Below the pieces are notes generated by a model, which worked only from the letters and a program-made list of their open reading frames with translations, made no database searches and was not told the origin of the DNA. From positions 62,001 through 126,000 of the forward strand of contig NZ_JAMHIV010000011.1 of assembly GCF_023897065.1 (NCBI RefSeq): a DNA stretch of 64,000 nucleotides, read 5' to 3'. Shown piece after piece: positions 41,342 through 50,214 of the stretch. The DNA is from Crossiella sp. SN42. Its GTDB lineage: Bacteria; Actinomycetota; Actinomycetes; Mycobacteriales; Pseudonocardiaceae. Both the position numbers and the translations under genes were made by a program. Each line of letters opens with the position of its first letter. Position 1 is the stretch's first letter.

Positions 41342-42666
41342 CCCGACAGGCCGGACCACCCCAGCAGCGCACGCTGGCCACCGCCCTGCCCGGACCCAGG
41401 TCCGCCGAACTGCTGGCGCGCAAGGAGAACGCGGTCGCCCCCGGCATCGGGGTGACCGTGCCGGCCTTCGCTGCCGAGGCCGGCGGCGGGGTGCTGGTGG
41501 ACGTGGACGGCAACTCGCTGATCGACCTGGCCTCCGGCATCGCGGTGACCGGGGTGGGCAACGCGGACCCGGTGGTGGTCGCGGCGGTGGCCGAGCAGGC
41601 CGCCCGGTTCACCCACACCTGCGCGATGATCAACCCGTACGAGAGCTACGTCGAGGTGTGCGAGCGGCTCAACGAGCTGACCCCCGGCGAGTTCGACAAG
41701 CGCTCGGCGCTGTTCAACTCCGGCGCGGAGGCGGTGGAGAACGCGGTCAAGATCGCCCGCTACGCCACCGGCCGGTCCGCGGTGGTGGTCTTCGACCACG
41801 CCTACCACGGCCGCACCAACCTGACCATGGCGCTGACCGCGAAGAACATGCCGTACAAGCAGGGGTTCGGCCCGTTCGCGCCCGAGGTGTACCGGGTGCC
41901 GATGTCGTATCCGTTCCGCGACGGCCTCAGCGGCCCGGCGGCCGCGGCCAGGGCGATCGAGACGATCGAGGCCCAGGTCGGCGGCCGGAACGTGGCCGCG
42001 GTGCTGATCGAGCCGATCCAGGGCGAGGGCGGGTTCATCGTCCCCGCGCCGGGTTTCCTGCCCGCGCTCTCGGCCTGGTGCGCGGACTCCGGCGCGCTGT
42101 TCGTGGCCGATGAGATCCAGACCGGCTTCTGCCGCACCGGCGACTGGTTCGCCGTCGACCACGAGCAGGTGGTGCCCGACCTGGTCGCCACCGCCAAGGG
42201 CATCGCCGGCGGCCTGCCACTGGCCGCGGTCACCGGCCGCGCCGAGGTGATGTCCGCGGTGCACCCCGGCGGCCTCGGCGGCACCTACGGCGGCAACCCC
42301 CTGGCCTGCGCCGCCGCCCTGGCCACCATGGACCGGATGCGCGAGCTGGACCTGGCCGCCGCGGCCCGCCGGATCGAGGTCCTGGCAGGGACCCGGCTGC
42401 GCGCGCTGGCCGCCACCACCCCCACCATCGGCGAGGTCCGCGGCCGGGGCGCGATGCTGGCCATCGAGTTCGTCAGGGACGGCGGCGAGCCGGACGCGGC
42501 ACTGGCCAAGCGGGTCACCGCGGACTGCCACGCGGCCGGGGTGATCGTGCTCACCTGCGGCACCTACGGCAACGTCATCCGGCTGCTGCCGCCGCTGGTG
42601 ATCGGCGAGGACCTGCTCGCCGAAGGGCTGGACGTGCTGGAGACCGCGATCCGGGACGCGGGATAG
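41338..42666 (+). CDS. gabT: 4-aminobutyrate aminotransferase
   Basis: A 442-residue class III PLP aminotransferase. Blocks seen are the GSGAEAVENAVKIAR-like NSGAEAVENAVKIAR, DHAYHGRTNL, the PLP Asp region LFVADEIQTGFCRTG, and VATAKGIAGGLPLA with Lys287 as the PLP lysine. It converts GABA and 2-oxoglutarate to succinic semialdehyde and glutamate. No succinic semialdehyde dehydrogenase gene follows, unlike gabTD operons, so that enzyme must be elsewhere. A large hairpin repeat begins 20 bases after the stop. Confidence 0.93.
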   Translation: MTRQAGPPQQRTLATALPGPRSAELLARKENAVAPGIGVTVPAFAAEAGGGVLVDVDGNSLIDLASGIAVTGVGNADPVVVAAVAEQAARFTHTCAMINPYESYVEVCERLNELTPGEFDKRSALFNSGAEAVENAVKIARYATGRSAVVVFDHAYHGRTNLTMALTAKNMPYKQGFGPFAPEVYRVPMSYPFRDGLSGPAAAARAIETIEAQVGGRNVAAVLIEPIQGEGGFIVPAPGFLPALSAWCADSGALFVADEIQTGFCRTGDWFAVDHEQVVPDLVATAKGIAGGLPLAAVTGRAEVMSAVHPGGLGGTYGGNPLACAAALATMDRMRELDLAAAARRIEVLAGTRLRALAATTPTIGEVRGRGAMLAIEFVRDGGEPDAALAKRVTADCHAAGVIVLTCGTYGNVIRLLPPLVIGEDLLAEGLDVLETAIRDAG

Positions 42667-42686
42667 CCGCCAGGCGCTGACCAGTC

Positions 42687-42860
42687 GCGAAAGAGGCGTG
42701 GCGCGCCAGCGACACGGCGGGCCTTTAACCCCGCGGTGGGGTTGATTTTTTCGCGTCGTGCGTTCGTGACCCCGGCACTCCGAAGCTTGCTTCGCGTGTG
42801 CCGGGGTCACGAACGCACGACATAAGGAGCGAAAAAATCCCGCGCGCGGAGCGCGCCAAT
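42687..42860 (+). repeat. Dispersed hairpin repeat, copy A
   Basis: A 174-bp non-coding element present again, inverted, at 62356-62528. Inside it a perfect 23-bp stem (42756-42778 with 42798-42820) encloses a 19-base loop that itself pairs. An outer pairing (GATTTTTTCGC at 42744 with GCGAAAAAATC at 42829) extends the hairpin. The ends carry GGCGCGCC-like sequences but no clear terminal inverted repeats or target duplication. It lies between gabT and hen1 and can act as a terminator between them. Peptides read through it are not real genes. Confidence 0.85.
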
Positions 42861-42903
42861 AAAACACAGCACCGATCAGCGCGAGCGGGAATACTCCCCG
42901 TTC

Positions 42904-44292
42904 GTGCTGTTCACCCTGACAACCACCCACCAGCCAGCGACCGACCTCGGCTACTTGCTGCACAAGCATCCAGGCAAGGTGCAGACCTTCGAGGTCGCCG
43001 CGGGGACCGCGCACGTGTTCTACCCACAAGCGGAAGAACATCAGTGCACGGTCGGTCTGCTGCTGGAGCTCGACCCGATCGAGCTGGTGCGGCGGGGACG
43101 GGAGAACACCGCGTTCAGCCTGGGCCGCTACGTCAACGACCGGCCGTACGTGGCCTCCTCGATGCTCGCGGTGGCGCTGGGCAAGGTGTTCCGCACCGCG
43201 CTGGGCGGACGCTGCGAGTCCCACCCCGAACTGGCCGCCACGCCGATCCCACTGGCCATCCACCTGCCCGCGGTGCCCTGCCACGGACCGGCGGACCTGG
43301 TGACGCGGCTGTTCGAGCCGCTGGGCTGGACGGTGGACGCGCGGCCGATCCCGATGACCGGCTGGGGTGACTCGCCGTATGTGGACCTGCGGCTGACCGG
43401 CACGCTGCGGCTGGCCGAGGCGCTCAACCACCTCTACGTGCTGCTGCCGGTGCTGGACAACGCCAAGCACTACTGGGTCTCCGAGGACGAGGTGGAGAAG
43501 CTGCTGCGGGCCGGGGACACCTGGCTGGCCGAGCACCCGGAGCGGGACCTGGTGAGCCGCCGCTACCTGCGGCACCACCGGGGGCTGGTGACCGCCGCGC
43601 TGACCAGGCTGGCCGAGGCCGACGACACCGAGCCCGCGGAGCTGGACAACGCGTTGCAGGAGGCGGTGGTGCCCAGCGAGCCGCTCGCGGTGGCCCGCAG
43701 GCACGCGGTTGTGGCGCTGCTCAAGGAGATCGGCGCGCGGCAGGTGGTCGACCTGGGCTGCGGTGCTGGCGCGCTGCTGCGGGAGTTGTTGCGGGACTTG
43801 CACTTCACCCGGATCCTCGGGGTGGACGTCTCCGCGCGGGCGCTGGCCGATGCCGAGCGCGGGCTCCAGCTGGACCGGATGTCCGAGCACGTCGCGGACC
43901 GGCTCACCCTGCGCCAGTCCGCGCTGACCTATGTGGACGCTGAGCTGCGCGGCTTCGACGCGGCGGTGCTGATGGAGGTCGTCGAGCACGTGGACCCGCC
44001 GCGGCTGCCCGCGCTGGCCCGCGCGGTCTTCGGCGGCGCCACCCCCGGCGCGGTGCTGGTGACCACGCCGAACGTGGAGTACAACGTGCGCTTCCCCGGC
44101 CTGCCCGCCGGGCAGTTCCGGCACCCGGACCACCGCTTCGAGTGGACCCGCGCCGAGTTCCGGGCCTGGGCCGGGGAAGTCGCCCAGCGCTACGGATATG
44201 CCGTGGAGTTCCGGCCGGTCGGACCCGATGACCCCGAAGTCGGACCGCCCACCCAGCTCGCTCTTTTTCGCCGCACGGAGGTCGCCCGATGA
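42904..44292 (+). CDS. hen1: Bacterial Hen1, 3'-terminal RNA ribose 2'-O-methyltransferase
   Basis: A 462-residue protein. The N-terminal half (1-245) is the bacterial Hen1 domain needed to activate Pnkp ligase. The C-terminal methyltransferase has the SAM motif VVDLGCGAGALL (281-292) and the metal-binding EVVEH (Glu358, Glu361, His362) plus FRHPDH (His407, His410). Family enzymes methylate the 2'-OH at the break site before ligation, so a repaired RNA cannot be cut again there. It is the first gene of a four-gene coupled operon; its stop overlaps the pnkp ATG by four bases. Confidence 0.95.
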   Translation: MLFTLTTTHQPATDLGYLLHKHPGKVQTFEVAAGTAHVFYPQAEEHQCTVGLLLELDPIELVRRGRENTAFSLGRYVNDRPYVASSMLAVALGKVFRTALGGRCESHPELAATPIPLAIHLPAVPCHGPADLVTRLFEPLGWTVDARPIPMTGWGDSPYVDLRLTGTLRLAEALNHLYVLLPVLDNAKHYWVSEDEVEKLLRAGDTWLAEHPERDLVSRRYLRHHRGLVTAALTRLAEADDTEPAELDNALQEAVVPSEPLAVARRHAVVALLKEIGARQVVDLGCGAGALLRELLRDLHFTRILGVDVSARALADAERGLQLDRMSEHVADRLTLRQSALTYVDAELRGFDAAVLMEVVEHVDPPRLPALARAVFGGATPGAVLVTTPNVEYNVRFPGLPAGQFRHPDHRFEWTRAEFRAWAGEVAQRYGYAVEFRPVGPDDPEVGPPTQLALFRRTEVAR

Positions 44293-46826
44293 CCGCACTG
44301 TCCATTCCGGACAAGTCGCTGGTGCTGCTCGTCGGCGTCTCCGGCTCCGGCAAGTCCAGCTTCGCCGCCAAGCACTTCAGGCCGACCCAGGTGCTCTCCA
44401 GCGACTTCTTCCGCGGCCTGGTCAGCGATGACGAGAACAACCAGGAGGCCACCGCGGCGGCCTTCGACGCGCTCCAGTACGTGGCGGGCAAACGACTGGC
44501 CGCCGGGCTGCTCACCGTGGTGGACGCGACCAACGTGCAGCAGACCTCGCGCGCCTCGCTGATCGCGCTGGCCAAACAGCACCACGTGCTGCCAGTGGCG
44601 ATCGTGCTGGACGTGCCGGAGTCGGTGTGCGTGCAGCGCAACGCGGCCCGCCAGGACCGCCAGTTCGGCGCGGAGGTGATCGCCCGGCAGAAGTCGCAGC
44701 TGCGCCGCTCGCAGAAACACCTGACACGCGAGGGCCTGCGCAAGGTGCACACCCTGCACGGCCAGGAGGAGATCGACGCGGCCACCATCGTGGTGGAGCC
44801 GCTGATCAACGACCGCACCGGGCTGACCGGGCCGTTCGACGTGATCGGCGATGTGCACGGCTGCCGGGGCGAGCTGGAGTCGCTGCTCACCGAGCTGGGC
44901 TGGGACCTGGAGTGGGAGAACGAGAAAGCGGTCGGCGCCAGCCACCCGGAGGGCCGGACCGCGGTGTTCGTCGGCGACCTGGTCGACCGCGGCCCGGACA
45001 CCCCCGGCGTGCTGCGGCTGGTGATGAACATGGTCGAGGCGGGCACCGCGATCTGCGTGTGCGGCAACCACGAGCAGAAGCTGCACCGGGCGCTGACCGG
45101 CCGCAAGGTCACCGTCTCGCACGGGCTCGCCGAGTCCCTCGACCAGCTGGCCGGGCAGCCCGAGGAGTTCCGGCAGCGGGTGGCGGAGTTCTGCTACGGC
45201 CTGGTCTCGCACTACCTGCTCGACGGCGGCAACCTGGTCATCGCGCACGCCGGGCTGCCGGAACGCTTCCACGGCCGCGCCTCCGGCCGGGTGCGCAGCT
45301 TCGCCCTCTACGGCGACACCACCGGCGAGACCGACGAGTACGGGCTGCCGGTGCGCTACCCGTGGGCCAACGACTACCGCGGCCGGGCCATGGTGCTCTA
45401 CGGGCACACGCCCACGCCCGAGGTCGAGTGGATCAACAACACGATGTGCCTGGACACCGGCGCGGTGTTCGGCAACAAGCTGACCGCGCTGCGCTATCCG
45501 GAGCGCGAGGTGGTCTCGGTGCCCTCGGAGAAGGTCTGGTACGAGCCGACCAAGCCGCTCGTCCCGCCCGCGCCGCCGGAGCGCGAGGCCGGGCTGCTGG
45601 AGCTGGCCGACGTGGCGGGCAAGCGGGTGGTGGAGACCGGCGAGCTGCACGGGCGGGTCACGGTGACCGCCGAGCACGCCGCGGCCGCGCTGGAGGTGAT
45701 GAGCCGGTTCGCGCTGGACCCGCGCTGGCTGCTGTACCTGCCGCCGACCATGGCCCCGGTGAACACCTCGGCCCTGCCGGAGCTGCTGGAGCACCCGGCC
45801 GAGGCCTTCGCCGCCTACCAGGCCGACGGGGTGCGCGAGCTGCTGTGCGAGGAGAAGCACATGGGCTCGCGCGCGGTGCTGCTGGTCTGCCGCGATGAGC
45901 AGACCGCGCTCAAGCGCTTCGGCGTGGCCGGGCCGGGCGTGGTGCACACCCGCACCGGGCGGGCGTTCTTCGCTGACGACCGCGGCGAACAGCTGCTCGC
46001 CCGGGTCAGCGCGGCGGTCACCGCGGCCGGGCTGTGGGCCGAGCTGGACACCGACTGGCTGCTGCTGGACGCCGAGCTGCTGCCGTGGAGCGCCAAGGCA
46101 GGCGGGCTGATCCGCGAGCAGTACGCCGCGGTCGGCGCGGCCGCCACCGCCGCGCTGCCGGTGGCCGCGGACGTGTTGCGGCAGGCCGCCGGACGCGGGC
46201 TGGACGTGGCGGAGCTGTTGGCGCGCACCGAGTCCCGGCTGGCCAACGCCACCGCGTTCGAGGCGGTGCACCAGCGCTACTGCTGGCCGACCGAGGACCT
46301 GGACGGCATCCGGCTGGCCCCGTTCCAGCTGCTCGCCTCGCAGGGCCGCAACCACGCGCGCACCGCGCACGCCTGGCACCTGGCGCAGGCTGACAAGATG
46401 ATCTCGGCGGCACCCGGACTGTTCACCGCCACCCGCACCATCGCGGTGGATACCGAGGACCCGGAGTCGGTGGCCAGGGCCGTCGCGTGGTGGGAGGAGC
46501 TCACCGCGGCCGGGGGCGAGGGCATGGTGGTCAAACCGGCGGCGAACCTGAGCCGGGGGAAGCGAGGACTGGTGCAGCCGGGTTTGAAGGTGCGTGGCCG
46601 GGAGTACCTGCGGCTGATCTACGGACCGGACTACACCGAGCAGGCCAACCTGAAGCGGGTGCGCCAGCGCAAGATCGCCGGCAAGCGGTCGATGGCGCTG
46701 CGCGAGTACGCCATCGGCATGGAGGGCCTGGACCGGCTGGCCGCGGGGGAACCGCTGTGGCGGGTGCACGAGTGCGTGTTCGCGGTGCTCGCGCTGGAGT
46801 CCGAGCCGGTGGACCCGCGGCTGTGA
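44289..46826 (+). CDS. pnkp: Polynucleotide kinase-phosphatase-ligase Pnkp
   Basis: An 845-residue three-domain RNA repair enzyme. The N-terminal kinase has P-loop GVSGSGKSS with Lys22/Ser23. The central calcineurin-type phosphatase has GDVHGC (Asp188, His190), GDLVDRG (Asp230), GNHE (Asn260, His261), and His320 and His372. The C-terminal adenylyltransferase has CEEKHMGSR with Lys523 as the adenylated residue. It heals 5'-OH and 2',3'-cyclic phosphate ends and, with Hen1, seals them. Length is normal for the family. Its stop overlaps the next start by four bases. Confidence 0.96.
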   Translation: MTALSIPDKSLVLLVGVSGSGKSSFAAKHFRPTQVLSSDFFRGLVSDDENNQEATAAAFDALQYVAGKRLAAGLLTVVDATNVQQTSRASLIALAKQHHVLPVAIVLDVPESVCVQRNAARQDRQFGAEVIARQKSQLRRSQKHLTREGLRKVHTLHGQEEIDAATIVVEPLINDRTGLTGPFDVIGDVHGCRGELESLLTELGWDLEWENEKAVGASHPEGRTAVFVGDLVDRGPDTPGVLRLVMNMVEAGTAICVCGNHEQKLHRALTGRKVTVSHGLAESLDQLAGQPEEFRQRVAEFCYGLVSHYLLDGGNLVIAHAGLPERFHGRASGRVRSFALYGDTTGETDEYGLPVRYPWANDYRGRAMVLYGHTPTPEVEWINNTMCLDTGAVFGNKLTALRYPEREVVSVPSEKVWYEPTKPLVPPAPPEREAGLLELADVAGKRVVETGELHGRVTVTAEHAAAALEVMSRFALDPRWLLYLPPTMAPVNTSALPELLEHPAEAFAAYQADGVRELLCEEKHMGSRAVLLVCRDEQTALKRFGVAGPGVVHTRTGRAFFADDRGEQLLARVSAAVTAAGLWAELDTDWLLLDAELLPWSAKAGGLIREQYAAVGAAATAALPVAADVLRQAAGRGLDVAELLARTESRLANATAFEAVHQRYCWPTEDLDGIRLAPFQLLASQGRNHARTAHAWHLAQADKMISAAPGLFTATRTIAVDTEDPESVARAVAWWEELTAAGGEGMVVKPAANLSRGKRGLVQPGLKVRGREYLRLIYGPDYTEQANLKRVRQRKIAGKRSMALREYAIGMEGLDRLAAGEPLWRVHECVFAVLALESEPVDPRL

Positions 46827-47515
46827 TCGTCCTGGACCTGGTGCGGGAGCACACGATTCTGTCCACGGTGGTCGGCTCGCGGGCCTACGGGCTGGCCGGG
46901 CCGGACTCCGACCTGGACCGGCGCGGGGTCTACGTCGCGCCGACCGAGCTGTTCTGGGGCCTGATGAAGCCGCCGGACAGCGTGGAGGGCCCGGAGCCGG
47001 AGCGGCTGAGCTGGGAGGTCGAGCACTTCTGCCTGCTCGCGCTCAAGGCCAACCCGACCGTGCTGGACGTGCTGGCCTCCGGGCAGGTCGAGCGGTGCGG
47101 CACGGCGGGCGCGGAGCTGCGCGCGCTGCTGCCCGCGTTCCTGTCGCTGCGCGCGGTGAAGACCTTCCGCAAGGCCACCGAGCAGCAGTTCCTCCGCGCC
47201 CAGGCCTCGATGGCCGAGGGCGGGGACCCGAAGTGGAAGCAGATCATGCACGGGCTGCGGCTGTTGCTGGTCTGCGAGCACCTGGTGCGCACCGGCGAGC
47301 TGAGCATCGACGCCGCGCCGTTCCGGGACGAGCTGCTGGAGATCAAGTCCGGGGCCAGGGACTGGGAGTCGGTGCGCACCAGGGTGATCGGGGCGCAGGC
47401 CGACATCGAGCTGGCCGAGGCGAACAGCCCGCTGCCGCCGATGCCGGATCGGGCCGCGGTGGAACGCTGGCTGGTCTCGGTGCGTCGACGGTCCGTGGAA
47501 GGAGAGTTGACGTGA
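46823..47515 (+). CDS. RlaP-like nucleotidyltransferase 1 (RNA repair operon)
   Basis: A 230-residue polymerase-beta-fold nucleotidyltransferase. The signature is GSRAYGLAGPDSDLDRRGVYV, with the paired aspartates that bind metal, then a helical domain with KTFRKATEQQFLRAQ. Such proteins, named RlaP in comparative genomics, are found with RNA ligases and are predicted to extend or mend RNA 3' ends before sealing. That activity is a prediction, not shown here. The GTG start overlaps the pnkp stop and its own stop overlaps the next GTG. Confidence 0.83.
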   Translation: MIVLDLVREHTILSTVVGSRAYGLAGPDSDLDRRGVYVAPTELFWGLMKPPDSVEGPEPERLSWEVEHFCLLALKANPTVLDVLASGQVERCGTAGAELRALLPAFLSLRAVKTFRKATEQQFLRAQASMAEGGDPKWKQIMHGLRLLLVCEHLVRTGELSIDAAPFRDELLEIKSGARDWESVRTRVIGAQADIELAEANSPLPPMPDRAAVERWLVSVRRRSVEGELT

Positions 47516-48279
47516 GCTTGCAAGACCTGGACACCGCCGTGCTGGCAGGTGTCGTCGCCGAACAGGACCGGCCGCTGGTGTTCGCCACCGTCTCCGGCGC
47601 GCACCTCTACGGCTTCCCGTCCCAGGACTCCGACGTCGACCTGCGCGGGGTGCACCTGCTGGCCACCAGCGAGCTGGCCGGGCTGCGCTACGGGCCGGAG
47701 ACGGTGGAGCGGATCTGGCAGCACGAGGGGACCGAGCTGGACCTGGTCACCCACGACATCGCCAAGTTCGCCCGGCTGCTGCTGCGCCCCAACGGCTACG
47801 TCGCCGAGCAGCTGCTCTCGCCGCTGGTGGTGCACACCACACAGGCGCACCAAGAGCTGATCGCGCTCGCGCCGGGCTTCCTGACCAGCAGGCACGCCCA
47901 CCACTACCGCGGTTTCGCCAAGACCCAGTGGCGGCTGTTCGAGCGCAACGGCGAGCTGAAACCGCTGCTCTACACCTTCCGCGCGCTGCTGAGCGGGGTG
48001 CACCTGATGCGCACCGGGTCGGTGCTGGCGCACCTGCCCACGCTGATCGAGGAGCAGGGCGGCCCGGCCTACCTGAAGGAGCTGATCGCGGCCAAGGTCG
48101 AGGGCGAGCACCGGCCGCTGGACTCGGTGCCGGGCGCGCCGGACGCGGAGACGCTGGCCGCGGACCTGCTCAGCTGGCTGGAGTGGCTGGACGTGGCGGA
48201 GAACGGCTCGGCGCTGCCGCAGGAACCCTCGGTGCACGAGGAGATGCACCAGCTGGTGCTGCGGCTGCGGCCTGCCTAG
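47512..48279 (+). CDS. RlaP-like nucleotidyltransferase 2 (RNA repair operon)
   Basis: A 255-residue paralog of the preceding protein. The signature here is SGAHLYGFPSQDSDVDLRGVHL. The glycine/serine lead-in is GA instead of GSRA, but the Asp pair is intact. The helical part contains HHYRGFAKTQWRLFE and KPLLYTFRALLSGVHLMRTG. Sequence similarity to copy 1 is low outside the catalytic motif, so this is an old divergence rather than a recent duplication. It is the last gene of the operon; its stop shares the bases CTAG with the stop of the convergent small membrane gene. Confidence 0.83.
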   Translation: MSLQDLDTAVLAGVVAEQDRPLVFATVSGAHLYGFPSQDSDVDLRGVHLLATSELAGLRYGPETVERIWQHEGTELDLVTHDIAKFARLLLRPNGYVAEQLLSPLVVHTTQAHQELIALAPGFLTSRHAHHYRGFAKTQWRLFERNGELKPLLYTFRALLSGVHLMRTGSVLAHLPTLIEEQGGPAYLKELIAAKVEGEHRPLDSVPGAPDAETLAADLLSWLEWLDVAENGSALPQEPSVHEEMHQLVLRLRPA

Positions 48280-48599
48280 GAAGCGCCCGAGGTCGCCTCG
48301 GGTTTCTTGCTCTCCGGCCGCGCCGGCTCGGCGGACTCCGCCGCCGGGTCCGGTGTGGCCGGTGTCTCCTCGGCCGCCGGGGCGTCCTTGTCGAAGCTCT
48401 GCGGCAGCTTGCGTAGGTGCTTGTTCATCGAGCGCACCAGGAAGCCCACCGCGATGAAGAACAGGATCAGCAGGACCAGCCCGACCGGGCTGGACTTGCC
48501 GAAGTCCTCGCCGCGGCCGCCGGGCTCTTCCGGCTTCTTCGGCTGGGCCACCACGAGAGCGGTCGTCTCGTGGTGGCCAACCGTGTCGAGCAAAGTCAT
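48276..48599 (-). CDS. Small membrane protein downstream of mca
   Basis: A 107-residue protein with one strong transmembrane segment ([17 protein letters not shown], about residues 39-56). A Lys/Arg-rich stretch and an acidic Pro/Ala/Glu-rich tail follow. It corresponds by position to the small gene after mca in mycobacteria. Its ATG overlaps the mca stop by four bases, so it is translated with Mca. The function is unknown; it may tether or assist a detoxification partner at the membrane. Confidence 0.75.
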   Translation of the reverse strand: MTLLDTVGHHETTALVVAQPKKPEEPGGRGEDFGKSSPVGLVLLILFFIAVGFLVRSMNKHLRKLPQSFDKDAPAAEETPATPDPAAESAEPARPESKKPEATSGAS

Positions 48600-49477
48600 G
48601 TACGCACCTGGGTCAGGACGCCGGCGAACAGGTCGTCCTCCGGCAACGTGGTGTCGACCAGCGAGCGGGCCAACTCGTACTCCTCGGTGGGCCACACCTC
48701 CCGCTGGAGGTCCAGGGGAACCGCGAACCACCTGCTGGTCGGGTCGATCTGGGTGGCGTGCGCCTTCAGCGCCTCGTCCCGGATCTCAAAGTACTCCCCG
48801 CACTCCACCTGGGTCGTCACCCGCTCCATCACATCGGGCTTGTCGTTGTCCCAGTGCTTGAGCCACTCCTCGTACGGCGACTCCAGCCCGCGCGCGAGCA
48901 GGGTGTCGTGGAAGGTCAGCAGCTTCTTCCGGGAGAAGCCGTGCGAGTAGTACAGCTTCAGCGGCTGCCAGGGCTCACCGGCCTCCGGGAAGCGGTCCGG
49001 GTCGCCCGCGGCCTCGAACGCGGCCACCGAGACCTCGTGGCAGCGGATGTGGTCCGGGTGCGGGTAGCCGCCGTTCTCGTCGTAGGTGATCATCACGTGC
49101 GGCCGGAACTCGCGCACGATCTTGACCAGCTCCGCGGTGGACTCCTCCAGCGGCACCAGGGCGAAGCAGCCCTCGGGCAGCGGCGGCAGCGGGTCACCCT
49201 CCGGCAGGCCGGAGTCGACGTAGGGCAGCCAGCGGTGCTGGACCTTGAGGATCTCCGCGGCCCGTGCCATCTCCTCGCGGCGCACCGCGGCGAGGTTGTT
49301 CACCACTTCCGGCCGGTCCATCGCCGGGTTCAGGATGCTGCCACGTTCGCCCCCGGTGCAGGTCACGACCATGACCTCATGCCCGTCGGCCACCAGTTTC
49401 GCGGTGGTGGCGGCACCCTTGCTCGACTCGTCGTCGGGGTGGGCGTGCACCGTCATCAGGCGCAGCTTCTCTGCCAT
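48596..49477 (-). CDS. mca: Mycothiol S-conjugate amidase
   Basis: A 293-residue LmbE-family zinc hydrolase. The zinc motif AHPDDE has His13 and Asp16, and the third ligand is in YPHPDH. Mca cleaves mycothiol conjugates of toxins to a mercapturic acid for export, so the organism makes mycothiol. The related deacetylase MshB is less likely because length, the [15 protein letters not shown] block and the linked small membrane gene fit Mca. The ATG follows AGGA by 8 bases; an upstream extension is not family-like. Confidence 0.93.
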   Translation of the reverse strand: MAEKLRLMTVHAHPDDESSKGAATTAKLVADGHEVMVVTCTGGERGSILNPAMDRPEVVNNLAAVRREEMARAAEILKVQHRWLPYVDSGLPEGDPLPPLPEGCFALVPLEESTAELVKIVREFRPHVMITYDENGGYPHPDHIRCHEVSVAAFEAAGDPDRFPEAGEPWQPLKLYYSHGFSRKKLLTFHDTLLARGLESPYEEWLKHWDNDKPDVMERVTTQVECGEYFEIRDEALKAHATQIDPTSRWFAVPLDLQREVWPTEEYELARSLVDTTLPEDDLFAGVLTQVRT

Positions 49478-49604
49478 GGATGTTCCTGGTCCTCTCGTCA
49501 GCCCGGCGCGACCCCCAGTCGGCGCGGTCATGGATACTCAACGCGGGCGTTGCCGCCCATTGTTCCCTGCGGGTACGACAAAGACGGCCGGGAGGTCCGC
49601 GTCG

Positions 49605-50042
49605 ATGGGTGAGCGTCCGCTGCCGGAGGGCCGCTACGGCCGGTCCTCCGATCGAAGGACACCCCAACGGGTGCGGATCGCACTGCTGGTGGCCGGCGTG
49701 CTGGTCGGCGGGGTGCTGGCTTTTGTCGGATACCGCAACCTCGGCACCACGCCGATCGAGGGCAAGCAGACCGCCTACGAGATCCTCGGGAACGACGCGG
49801 TGAAGATCAGCTTCGAGGTGGCCCGCGACCAGCCGGAACGACCCGCGGTGTGCATCGTGCGGGCCCGGTCCAAGGACGGCGACGAGGTCGGTCGGCGGGA
49901 GGTCCTGATCCCGCCCAGTGAGAGCACGTTGATCGAGTCCGCCGTGATCAAGACCTCACGTCCGGCGATCACCGGGGTCGTGTTCGGGTGCTCCTACCAG
50001 GTGCCGGAGTACTTGTCGAGCACCACGCGGCCAAGCGGGTGA
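49605..50042 (+). CDS. DUF4307 membrane protein
   Basis: A 145-residue protein with an N-terminal charged segment, one transmembrane helix (about 26-47) and an extracytoplasmic beta-rich domain. The domain contains the DUF4307 pattern VKISFEVARDQPERPAVCIVRARSKDGDEVGR. The function is unknown. The gene lies divergent from mca and just before greA, as in mycobacteria. GGGAGG is 9 bases before the ATG. Confidence 0.85.
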   Translation: MGERPLPEGRYGRSSDRRTPQRVRIALLVAGVLVGGVLAFVGYRNLGTTPIEGKQTAYEILGNDAVKISFEVARDQPERPAVCIVRARSKDGDEVGRREVLIPPSESTLIESAVIKTSRPAITGVVFGCSYQVPEYLSSTTRPSG

Positions 50043-50119
50043 ACTGCACCTGCCAGCGGTCCTCGCCAGCCGTAATTTCCACCCGTTGAACACGTAACCG
50101 TGTTACCCTCGCCTGACAG

Positions 50120-50146
50120 CACGGCCCCGGTGTGGGCCGTGTTTTT
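50120..50146 (+). terminator. Intrinsic terminator or attenuator upstream of greA
   Basis: An 8-bp stem (50120-50127 with 50134-50141) is followed directly by TTTTT, a canonical intrinsic terminator form that is unusual in this GC-rich window. It may end the DUF4307 transcript or attenuate greA, whose start is about 70 bases further on. Confidence 0.7.
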
Positions 50147-50214
50147 CCGTTTCCTGGTGCAGCCTGCCAGGAGCGACCAGCCCACAGCCGTGGGCCTGGA
50201 GGAGACGAGGAGTG

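Noticed and set aside
42661-42900. Coding sequence through hairpin repeat copy A, and likewise through copy B
   Set aside because: Peptides such as FVTPAHAKQASECRGHE appear in both copies only because the DNA repeats. The long palindrome explains the sequence better.
41065-46769. Long minus-strand open frames opposite gabT, hen1 and pnkp
   Set aside because: They are His/Gly/Arg-rich shadow frames; the plus-strand genes have full catalytic motifs and coupled starts.
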